A model generated the notes under the pieces. That model was not told the DNA's origin. It ran no database searches and was given only the letters and a program-made list of their open reading frames with translations. From Fagopyrum homotropicum (taxonomy: Eukaryota; Streptophyta; Magnoliopsida; Caryophyllales; Polygonaceae): 64,000 nt of DNA. Below, one piece after another: positions 11,340 through 21,308 of this stretch. The DNA lies in assembly GCA_033239125.1 (NCBI GenBank), contig BSWB01000002.1:156040409-156104408 (forward strand), in the 5' to 3' direction. Numbering within the stretch: the first letter of the stretch is position 1; each line of letters begins with the position of its first letter. Made by a program: the position numbers and the translations under genes.

Positions 11340-13725
11340 AGTCATTTTACCCTTTGTATACAAATATCAGATGCATATGATTTTCTCAAAAATCAACTTC
11401 CTCGCATCACATTTATTATGTTTTCCTTATACTCATGTCGTTTTACCTTCTTTTAAATCTTTACCACCAGTAGGATAGTTAAATCCCTTTGAGTTCCTCG
11501 TATACTCCTTATGGACCACGTGGGTTGGTCTTATTACTTCCATCAACTCTTATGTCATCAGTCCAGCTTGAATTTTCATTAGAGTACCTCCATTAAACTT
11601 TTATATATACACTTTTTGGTAATCATCTCATTGGGGTAATACCGGATCCATATAACAGCCTTTAGTCGTTCAACTTTACTCCTTCTTATGTTTGTTCTAA
11701 CCAACATGTAGATTCCATCTGCAATCACGTCACAACTCGACCACACATTTCACCAAGGCTTTAAATCATACCCTCTATGTTTGTGCCGCCTCTGAAATGC
11801 CAATTATTCTGTGTCACGTCTTTACTCACAAGGATTTTCCCTGTCAATCTAGACAGTTTGACCCTACTTTTTTCTCGGAGGAGCACCATCAGTCCTACTT
11901 GTGTGGAATGCTAAGACATAGGACATGTCCACAATCATCTGTTTCTTCTTACTCTTCTAGTTCTTCTTACAGGGATCTCTTCATACTAACTTTGATATGT
12001 ATCTTTCCTTAGTCAGTAGTAAGCAACTACTCACAACAATTCTCTTTACACCATCACTATCATCAACTGTCATTACCGACCGTCCAGAGCTTCTCTTTAA
12101 ATTCTTTATTAGAGTTATCATATTTGATTCATTCAATGTTACTTTCAAGGCTACTAGTACTATTATTGATTTAACTTCATTATAGTCGTCGTTGCTCTTT
12201 GGAAGAAATTCACCAGATGTCGATAAAATTTCCTTATAACCTTGTGGTTATTCTTCTTATCTGTCAACCAACAATCACTAGTTAGCCAGCACGTGTAAAT
12301 TCCCAGTTGTTACCAATTAGTCTGTAGTTAACCTTCTATAAGATTGTGGACTTACTTGCCTTCTATCTCTTTTGAGGTTTGATATACCAGGTGAAAATAT
12401 ATCTCTTCCATTTATACTCCTTTAGCTCTTTCTACAAATTACACTCTTATAAGAACACTATACTCTTATGAGTCTAGTTGTATCTTCGTCTTCCGTCAAC
12501 GGACTTATCAATTTTTCTACAATAACTTGCAGGCATTTCTCTATGATTCTTTTTACCTGAGTTAGTGTCCACTTGCGGTTCTCTGTTATGACCCGCTAGT
12601 GTTATTAACTTAAATCCCTTCGTGAGTGAGAAGTTATTTGAGACCCTCTTTTTCACCAAGACCATTCTCCTACACCTTCCTTCCTTGGGTGCTGCTTTTA
12701 CTTTCGCCTTTATAGAAATCCGGTCTTTGTTGTATCCCTATCTTGGTTTTAATTATTTGGTGTTCTAGGAGGTCACACCACTTCCCTGCTGGTGAAATCT
12801 GCCTTCCACTTTCTAGCAACCTGTAAGCTTCCCTTTTTCGGCTCTTTTATTCTTCGTATTTGGGTGGACAATGTATCTCATCTTGACTCCTATGCTTATG
12901 ATTGTCTCGGTTTCCCCTCTTGATTGTGGTGGCAAGTAACTTGTCGAGAGTGAATATCTTCCGCTCTACTTCCAGCCTCAAACTTTCACCTTCTAATCCG
13001 TAAGTAAGCTTAGATTCCATGCCTCTTGTCTGAATTGGTTCTATATCTTTACTTTGACTTTCATTACTATAAATGTTTTTGACGGCATCCACGTTGTTCA
13101 TATTGTCATTTTACACCACACTTGAAAGAATCTATGTGATGTCACTCCCGATTTGTATGATTGTCGGTCATCCAATGCTTCTCCGGACTACTCTCATGTA
13201 TAATCTTCATTTGATCATGTTAAGTTGACTCGGGATCCCCTACTTGCCATACTCGTTGGTGTTGTCCTTCAGTCTACACTTTCCCGACTCGACGCTCCTC
13301 AACAAGCTCAAAGGAGTTGTCCGCCGTTTGAATACCCTAATGCACATAAGATGTGCACACTAATTCTCACGTTGACACCCTTCAAAATCTACCTAGATGT
13401 GTCAACGGAGTGAGAAACTCATTATGTTATCTCCGTTAAGGCATAATATAACTATTATGTTACTAACCTTCGGCATAAACTTATTTTTTTTTTTTGAACA
13501 TATCTTTATAAGCAGCTACTAAGTCAACATAACATTTCCAAAAGTACTAAGCTGCTGATGTCCGCGGAGGTAGTGGTGGTCATCCGTACTTTCTATCCCC
13601 AACCAGACTATGCATGCATTTAAAAACTAAAAGTCCTGTTTAAAACTCAGATCCCTTTTCGGGTTCTGCTTAAGTACTTATTCGGTCTTTCAAAAGATTT
13701 CAAGTGCCATTGTTGTCAACCTAGA
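11340..13725 (-). other. Family-specific non-coding interior block
   Basis: There is no protein family recognisable on either strand. The block is shared in order and sequence with 56800-58830 in the third-nest family-A element, starting near the common CAGATGCATATGATTTTCTC. This shows it is an inherited part of the family and not a local insertion. It occupies the place where gag, protease and reverse transcriptase would lie in an autonomous element. Confidence 0.6.
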
Positions 13726-13737
13726 GCTCTGATACCA
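13726..13737 (-). other. Primer-binding site, initiator tRNA-Met type
   Basis: On the minus strand this reads TGGTATCAGAGC, three bases inside the 5' LTR. It is the usual primer site complementary to the 3' end of plant initiator tRNA-Met. The following bases match those after the PBS at 24167, linking families A and B. Confidence 0.88.
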
Positions 13738-13740
13738 TGT

Positions 13741-15461
13741 TGTAACACCCCGAATTCTCAGAACTCGGAACATTACTGGTTAGGACCTCACAATGGGTCC
13801 CGACCTCAGTTCGACAACAATTTTACATGGATCTTGCAACAAGACACAAATAAGAAAAACCGAAATTTATAATAATGTATTTTTAACAAGATGAATGCAA
13901 CAAAGTCTAACAGCCTATAAAACTTAAACGACGGGAAAGACTAACTGTCTTAACAAGAGGAAAGAACAAAGAACAACCCAAACCCCCACTCTAAGGAGTA
14001 CGGAGACCCGGCTGACCACTACTTCCGGATCACTCAACTGCTGTTCTAACCTGGGGTAAATCTAAAAACACAACAAGACAACCATTAGCTAGTTATCTAA
14101 ACATTAGGAGAATAATAATAGCACACACACACATAAAAATATAAACACTCATCATGCTTTCAAACAATCCATTTATTATCTTCATTTAAGTCATTCACTC
14201 TAATGATACTTATTTTGTGACACGAGGGATTCCCAAACCTCGCCTCCGCCCCCGTGTACCCATCAGGAGTGGATCCGATGCATCTCACCGTGTACCTGTA
14301 TGGTCTGGGTATAGAGAATCTCCCAGTCTCCTGGCAGAGCTGGGCAGTGATGTCACGGCCCGTTATACATACACTTGGGCCTTAACACATAAAAATAACG
14401 GTCGTCCTAACAAGTTGTTATCATTATTATCACACACATTGCACACACACCACCATTATCATTCAACTATTATCCAGAAACTAGCTAAGTAAGTCGCAAG
14501 GACTTACCTGAGTCAAATCACACTCTAACAAGTCTCAAATCGGTCCGTACTCGTGGTAACTCAAACGCCTGTCAAATACGGCATGTGGATCAAAATCACA
14601 TCCAGATGTCCAACCTCATGCGAAGGAATTACGGAAAAAACTCTTTTACGGTAAAAGACTATTTTACCCTTAGTGCCGAAAATCCTCAAAGTTTATTCTT
14701 AAATTCTACTAATTTCTTTTTGAACTTGGTTTCCATAATTAGTGTCTCTCGGATAGTTACTGGGGTTATAAGATTAATCTCTAATACTCGTCACGTAGAA
14801 CAACATTACTTCCTTCCCGGGTATTACTCCACTCTTACACATATGTGTATCCGCGTATAAAAACGTTACCTCTATGTAAATACTCATGTATATACCTTTT
14901 TTTTTTATTCTCATATTTATAATTTATATACATTTATTTACCTTCTCATATCTATAATTACCTATATATATATATATATATAATTACCTATATATATATA
15001 TATATACTGATGTGTTATAAATAAACACTCAGCACAATTTACTCTTACCCCACCATGATTAACCAAGCCTAACTTCTACTACTCAAACGTAAAAGACGCA
15101 ATAGTAATTAGTCAAAGTATTTGACGAGTTCCAGTTGGATTCAGAAAAGGATGCCATTAACCTTCACAATTCAAATTGAATTCATGTTTTGCTACTTGGG
15201 TTGTACTTGTACTTGTAAAGAACTGCTTACTATGATACCAGTTTCTTATCTGCAGTGGTCATTAGGTTACTGTAAGGTAATATTATATTCATTAGATTGT
15301 TTAATTTCACTTCATATGATTTAATGGGGCTTTCTAGTTGTTATCTGCGATGGTCATTAGATTCTTACTCCCTTACGTATATACTTATATATATATACTC
15401 AGTACACTTTAATTTCATCTTCTACATTCAACACCTATACTATATATATATATACCTATAC

Positions 15462-15529
<68 letters not shown>

Positions 15530-16444
15530 TATGATTAACATGCCTAATTTCAACTTTTACATCTATATATGCATACACAGATACACGACACTTTACTTAA
15601 TTATACTTATATTTTCTAACTCCTATACTTATATATATATACATGTATAAATACACTGTAGGGATGAGGGTGAAAACGCACCGTCCAGCCTCTTGGTACG
15701 CCCTTGCAGTGAGTAAAAACGAGACTGCAGTCGATCGAAGTAACCTCGAGGAGAGCCCTGTCGAGTCGGAGTCGTATGCAGGTAAGCGAGTGATTGCGGT
15801 TCCTGTGGAACGAGGACGTAACTGCTCCAGCCGGTTTGTTGGTCCGGAACAAGGCCTGCTCGGCGGCGGTCCCGGCTAGGAGGGGCGTTCTTCCCGGCCT
15901 GGCGTTCGAAGTCGCAGCAGCCCGGCGTCGCGAAGTGGACCGGCAGTGGACCATTCGCCTTGATTTTTAATGTATACGACTCAGCAGATCCGGGGTCGAG
16001 GATGGGCGGAGGGTCGGCGCTACTGAGGTCCGACTAACCTGCTGCAGTCACGTGTGGAAGTCCGGCGGGGAGGCTTGGGTTGGCTTCGGTTTTGCAGCGA
16101 GTGTTTAAGGTGCAGCGTAGTTGATTATCTTAGGTTAAAGTAAAATTAAGAGAGGTTAGTTGGAAATTGGGCCGGCTGAAGTCATATGGGCCATAATTGG
16201 GCCTGCTCTTCCCATAGAAACACTGAGCTAAAAGAATATTTATTAATTGTCCGGAACCGTTAAAAGTACGGAATTATTTATGGAATTATTTACGGATTAC
16301 AAGTTATCATTTTATGTGAATCAAAGTCACATAAAATGATAGAATTTAATATCGTGTTCCTTTATTTAAAGGAATTAAAGTTGGCGGATCGAAATCCGGT
16401 TTAATCCGGTATTAAACGGAGTTTTAAAATTTTTGGTTATTACA
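13741..16444 (-). repeat. 5' LTR of the family-A element (right copy)
   Basis: It is 2704 bp, 33 bp longer than its twin. The difference is fully explained by a longer TA run (+34), another TA run (+2) and a 3-bp shorter AAC stretch. Only about five substitutions were seen on reading both copies. As the 5' LTR of a minus-strand element, it would hold the promoter of the element's transcript. Confidence 0.92.
15467..15528. repeat. (TA)31 microsatellite in the right LTR
   Basis: This is an uninterrupted TA run of 62 bp, against 28 bp at the same place in the twin LTR (8262-8289). Confidence 0.9.
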
Positions 16445-16540
16445 TATGCGGAATACAAAATTTTCGGGGTATTACACACTATCCGCGTTCCGCTTGATTC
16501 CGTTGATCATGTAAAATAACCTGAACATATAAGGCGGTTA

Positions 16541-17298
16541 GGGAGAGCTCGTTTGTTACAATTTCTATGAAATCAAGAATCTGAACAAGTCATACTTATA
16601 CCACGTGTTTGGTAAGACTTGAAATCAGAATGTAAATAATTTCATGAAATGACTCATTCCAACTCTACATAAAAATTCGAATCCATAAATTAAAGGTGAG
16701 TATCATTCAATCCAATATATTACCCATTTAAACTAGAAACTACGTCCACATATTTTCATTATACATATATTTTATTCAATTATTTAATTCTACGAAATAA
16801 ATAATATAAAAAGCTTTATCCATCAACTAATTTGAATTATATTTCAAAAAGATTTTAAATTTTTTTACCAAAAACTAATAAATTAAATAATTGACTATCA
16901 TACGTATATTTCAATCAAGATGATGTCATTGGAAAGTGTTGAAAAGAATATAATTACTTGAACTAGACAAAGTAAATTTTATAGAAGAAATTATATACCA
17001 ATTTATTTAAGTTGATATTTGATTCATACTTATATTTTAAGTCATTAGTTGATCTTTATTTTTATTAAATATAGACTAAAAATAGTTTATACTGACATTA
17101 TAAATATACACATATATCATCAAATATCATATAATTTCTCGTTTAGTAATTCATATAAAAATCAAATAACATGTTTTAGGAATCCTTATTTCCAACATCA
17201 TAGGAACACCGTATATCAGGAGTGATTGATTCTAATTATTTACTGTATTCCGATTCCTGCTTCCAACTCCGTTCTACCGTCATACCAAACGAGTCCTA
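16541..17298. mobile_element. Possible MITE with CTCGTTTG/CAAACGAG ends
   Basis: The left end carries GAGCTCGTTTGTTACA and the right end, read in reverse, GGACTCGTTTGGTATG. The interior is very AT-rich with no ORF. The terminal repeats are short and imperfect and no clear target duplication could be fixed. The rest of 16482-17734 is featureless AT-rich DNA. Confidence 0.35.
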
Positions 17299-17734
17299 GT
17301 TATAATAGTAAATAACATGTTTCAAATTATTTAAGTTTTTGAAAAAAACTTTTAATTAACAATAAAAATTAATAATCATAATAAGTATTAATAATGCTAA
17401 CTAATAATAATGATTATTTACAGTAATATTAATAATAACAAAAAAAAAAAGTTGATGCATCAATTTTAGTGGCCAATTTTTATAAATGTTCATCACTTGT
17501 CAAATCAGGCACGTTTGGTGACAGCAAATCAGAAGCAGCTGTAACAATTTATTTTTGATTTTGGTGAAAAATGGGGTAAATAAGATAGCCCTAAAAGGAG
17601 AGAAGTGTGAAAACAAAATTGAGTTTAACTAATTTTGAACTTGAGGTGCGAAGGTGAAATTGTGTTTAATTTATTCCGCATTTGAGATTAATCATGAGTG
17701 ATGCTAATTGACGCGGACGAAAAACGCCAAGAAG

Positions 17735-17815
17735 GCGAAGCATGCTTGCTGCGCATGCATCTGGATTGGGGTGCATGCGCATCCCGCATGCGTCCGGGCC
17801 TTTGGTGCATGCGGC
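17735..17815. repeat. Cluster of GCATGC/GCATGCG motifs
   Basis: Within about 80 bp, GCATGC or a one-base variant occurs about six times, in a GC-rich patch set in AT-rich DNA just upstream of the tRNA-like sequence. No coding potential is seen. It could be part of a retroposon body or an RY-like (CATGCA) cluster. Confidence 0.45.
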
Positions 17816-17878
17816 TAAACACCTAGGGCGCCAGACAATTACATATTATTTTGGTTAAAGGGTTTAAGTATCAACAAA

Positions 17879-17950
17879 TGAGTTGTCGTCCAGCGGTTAA
17901 GATATCTAGCTTTCACCTAGGAGATACGGGTTTGATTCCCGACAATGGAA
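17879..17950 (+). pseudogene. Degenerate tRNA-Glu copy (anticodon TTC)
   Basis: The 72-nt sequence has a D-arm block (GTCCAGCGGTTAAGAT), an anticodon arm TCTAG-CTTTCAC-CTAGG with anticodon TTC, and a T-arm CGGGTTTGATTCCCG containing a B-box-like core. It looks most like plant nuclear tRNA-Glu(CTC) recalled from general knowledge, with the anticodon changed to TTC. The acceptor stem (TGAGTTG against CAATGGA) has two mismatches and the T-stem loses its closing pair. It is probably a pseudogene or the head of a tRNA-derived retroposon. Plastid and mitochondrial tRNA-Glu fit less well. Confidence 0.6.
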
Positions 17951-18080
17951 ATTTTTATATTTGCTTTTTATAGTTTGTTATATTAAAATGAGAGCGTATG
18001 CGCCCCAAGCCTTCGGCACATGGGGACTCTACTTTTGTGAGGCGTTTGTCCGCCCTAATAGTAAACTTGTTAATTAGACA

Positions 18081-18654
18081 TGGAGTTGAGCATGTTAGGT
18101 TTTGTTTACCGAATTTAATCGAACCGAGTGATTTTGGTCTAGACCTAACCGACAACCGATAATTTAGGTTCGGTTTTAGGTTTGCATATTTTAGAAAATA
18201 GGTTGAAGTTTGTTATTGAGTAATAACCGCAAACCGATGATTTAAACTGAAAAATGGACTTTTAATTAATTTATTTTTTAAAAAAGAAGACATACTCATA
18301 TTTTTTATTTTAATCGAGATATATTTAGATTTAAATATAATAATATTTTTTATCTTTATCGAAATTAATGAGAGTGACTACATTTGTACTTTACATTGTA
18401 GTTTTTATTTTTTCAATAATATTTAAATGTTTGTACCTTACTTTTTAGGTCGGTTTAGATCCAAAATCTAATCCGAAACCTTCTAATAGGTATGATTTTT
18501 GGTTCTAATATTTCTAATTTTTGGTTTTAGGTTCAAGACGAAACCAAACTTACTTTTATAGGTTCAGTTATCGGTTCAATTTTTAGAAAAATTGATTTTA
18601 GGTTCTATTCGATTTATCCCGATTTGGTTCGATTTTAGACTACGCTCACTCCTA
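18081..18654. mobile_element. hAT-type MITE (574 bp)
   Basis: The ends are TGGAGTTGAGCATG and, in reverse, TAGGAGTGAGCGTAG, the pattern common in plant hAT MITEs. They are flanked by an 8-bp duplication ATTAGACA / ATTAAACA (7 of 8 identical; 18073-18080 and 18655-18662). The interior has repeated AACCGA/TCGGTT motifs and no ORF. It is non-autonomous. Confidence 0.75.
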
Positions 18655-18751
18655 ATTAAACATTTTATTTATGCTATTAATTTTGATTAATTAAGTATTA
18701 CGATTTTTGGTAAGTATGACTAAAGTTAACTAATTATACGTATTGGTCAAA

Positions 18752-20068
18752 TCTATATACTTTACTAAAACAGACGACACTAATGCTGACGTGGCGCCCC
18801 TACGTTTTTTTTCGAATTAAATCTTTTATTAAATCACAAATTAAGTCAATAAATCTTTTTTAAGCTGAATAAATTTTTTAAAACTAACTAGATCACGATC
18901 TATATAAATTTATATATTTTATCTAAATTATAAATTCTTAATTTTCTAAAGATATCATAGATTGAATTTTAAGCTTGTCTTGTATGCTAAGATGTTAACT
19001 TAAAGGGAAACAATATCTTGATTTCAGATATACTTAAGTTAATTATCAAGTACACTTCTTACATTATTTCCACCATATATATATGGAACACATCTTCTTT
19101 ATTTTTCCATGTTAATTTACAAATTTCTACATTTTCCGAGCCAAATTCTACCGTTTGTTGATCATGTTTCATCGTCTTTTTCACGTTCTGACGATTTGAA
19201 GATATTATACAGGTTACAATTTTATCGCTTCGTCGTATTTTTTTCAAGTAACTCTCGCACCATATAATAAGCAAAACTCCGTATATTGATCTTTTTTTTT
19301 TTTTTGAAAATTTTCATGTTTTGTTGTATTTTTCATGTTCCATCCAATAAGTTTCGTCGTATTTTCCATGTTTCGTCGTATTTTTATAAAAATTTTGATC
19401 GACATAAACATCATCTCATAAGTAACATACTGTTTTTTAAAATTTTGATTAGATTCATTTTTTTTAAATGCGGATTTTTTATTATTTTCAATCAGATTTC
19501 GATAGGACTAAACACCATCTAATAAGCAACAGAATCTTTTTAAATTTTTGATCCAATTTGTTTTTTTTAATATCTATATTTTGTTTCTATTTTTATTTTT
19601 ACAAATATTTTTCACAAAAATTAAACTCTCCTTTTCTTTTTCTTTACAAAAAATTGTTAGTGATAAATTAAAAGATCTGTAAAGCTTTTTTTTTTTCATA
19701 AAAGAAATTTATTTTTATCTTTAATAAAAATTTTCAACGAATCTTTTTTTTAAACTTTTTTGATGAGATTTGATTTTTTCAAATGCCCAAATTTTTTAAT
19801 AAAATTTGATTATATTTATTTTTATAAAAATATCTATATATTATTTATGTTTTTTTAGAAATATTTTTCACAATGCCAAAAGATATAAAAGGTAAGATTT
19901 TGTAAGTTAAAAATTATATTTTTTTACAAATTTTATTAGTGAGAAATTAAAAAAATATTTAATTTTAATTTTTTTATTAATATCATTAGTTCTCACGTAC
20001 GGAAATTTAAGTCATTTTATTCAAAAACATCAACTATATAAATATACCTTGTGCGAAATGTGAACTAG
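18752..20068 (+). mobile_element. Helitron-like candidate (non-autonomous)
   Basis: It begins TCTATATACTTTACTAAAAC, close to the usual plant Helitron 5' end, and ends CTAG at 20068. It lies between a host A and T with no target duplication, as Helitrons do. The interior is AT-rich with repeats of TTTCGTCGTATTTT and AAATTTTTGATC type and no Rep/helicase gene. The expected 3' hairpin just before CTAG is weak, so the call is tentative. The same TAAAGTTAACTAATTATAC sequence lies on both sides (about 18722 and 20108). Confidence 0.45.
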
Positions 20069-20132
20069 TGATAATTAAAAATAAATATTAATCAACATTC
20101 AAATCAGTAAAGTTAACTAATTATACATATTA

Positions 20133-20574
20133 GTGCTTGTTTGGTTAAACAATGGATTTCCAATTCCCGAAAATTGGCCTTCCTAGGAATTGAATTACTG
20201 GGAATTACAATTGCTCAGAATTGAGAAAATATGTTTGGTAGTAAAAAAAATATCCAGTAATTTGCAATGTGTTAAATTCATAGGCATTATTAGTTAATGA
20301 CAATTATAACCATCATATTCAAATCCATTTAGGTGGGAGATGAAAATTTTAAGGGTAATTGGGAGATTTGATATCAAAATAACACGTTAATTGTTTTGTT
20401 ACCTAGGAAGGAGTGGGTAATTGTAAATACTCCATTTGAGGTAATTGTAAAATATCTAGTAAATTAGATTAAGGTGTTTATCATTTTTGATTTTACAACC
20501 AAACACCTTAATTGCATCCCATTTAATGGATTAATTTACTTTACTGGGTTTTTTACACCCAACCAAACAAGCAC
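20133..20574. mobile_element. Tourist-type MITE (442 bp)
   Basis: The terminal repeats GTGCTTGTTTGGTT and AACCAAACAAGCAC are perfectly inverted. A TTA duplication flanks them (20130-20132, 20575-20577), as expected of PIF/Harbinger-derived Tourist MITEs. There is no ORF. It is unrelated in its ends to the Harbinger element at 29312, so a different transposase would have moved it. Confidence 0.82.
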
Positions 20575-20755
20575 TTAGTAAAGTTAATCAACATTCAATA
20601 ATAAGATAAATGAAAAAAAAGAAAAAAATAACAATTGCTTATTGCATTACCACTGGCGTCAACATTCAAATCAAAATTCATGAAACATTACCGACATTTG
20701 CTGAGTTGGCTGTAATATTACATCATTTGCAGTGAGTTGATAGTAGTATTTTGGG

Positions 20756-20917
20756 GAATTCTTCGCCCTTATAAACGGTATTATAAAACTTTTTTCGAAA
20801 ATAGGTTCGGATGAAAGTTTTTTCCGAAAATACACGAGGGTGTCAGGTATGGATTAAAAGCGCGGTGAGTCACCACATTTCTTCCGTAAAGAAACGCGGT
20901 GCATAACCGTCACATTA
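20756..20917 (+). repeat. Left TIR of the Mutator-like element
   Basis: About 162 bp that pair with 37117-37277 in reverse. Shared landmarks in both arms include AAAACTTTTTTCGAAA, GGTTCGGATGAAAG, CGAGGGTGTCAGGTATGG and GTGCATAACC. Identity is roughly 85% by eye. Confidence 0.85.
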
Positions 20918-21308
20918 AAAAAACAAACGAAAATTTAAAAAAAATAACTTGGAATCACTTTGTGTTTCATGTATCGCGGTAAATCAGCGTACGACTGCTT
21001 CCAATCTCCATAGAAATCAGTAATTGCTTTTTGTTTGCCCCCCACGCTTTCTTGTAACTTGGAATCACTTTGTATTTCATGTTTATAACTTTTATAATGT
21101 TTATAACTTCTATTTAGACATTTCTAAGAAAATATATAATTAGACTACCATTTTTTACCTATTCTCAAAAAATTCTTTTACTTAAATCTATTTACACATT
21201 TCATAATGACATTTCTAAAAAAAATAAATAACATTTTTTTTTACCTATTCTTTAACTTATCTATTTATACTATTTTGTTTATACAATTTCTATTTAATAC
21301 TAATCTTA

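Larger units (their letters stand above)
6535..16444 (-). mobile_element. Complete family-A Ty3/gypsy element (Tekay-like, non-autonomous)
   Basis: Two long LTRs (6535-9205 and 13741-16444) enclose a 4.5-kb interior. A perfect duplication TATGC flanks the whole (6530-6534, 16445-16449). The polypurine tract lies next to the left LTR and the primer-binding site next to the right LTR, so the element reads right to left. The interior keeps broken RNase H, integrase and chromodomain-like sequence but no recognisable gag, protease or reverse transcriptase. The LTRs differ by about five substitutions plus microsatellite and 3-bp length changes, so the insertion is recent. The integrase C-terminus resembles chromoviruses of the Tekay/Del lineage. 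With a decayed pol and young LTRs, it was probably mobilised in trans. Confidence 0.93.
805..16476 (-). mobile_element. Outer family-A solo LTR, split by two later insertions
   Basis: The LTR starts TGTAACACCCCGAATT at 805 and ends GGGGTATTACA at 16476. It is flanked by a perfect 5-bp duplication CACTA (800-804 and 16477-16481). Removing the nested family-B solo LTR (1854-4873 plus 5 bp) and the nested full element (6535-16444 plus 5 bp) leaves about 2732 bp. The two LTRs of the full family-A copy are 2671 and 2704 bp. No internal region or second LTR of this outer element is present, so it is a solo LTR from LTR-LTR recombination. The surviving pieces (805-1853, 4879-6534, 16450-16476) resemble the LTRs at 37322 and 58853 more than those of the element nested inside it. 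Confidence 0.88.

Noticed and set aside
17879..17950. Functional or organelle-derived tRNA gene
   Set aside because: The acceptor and T stems carry mismatches, and the sequence fits a nuclear tRNA-Glu better than plastid or mitochondrial versions.
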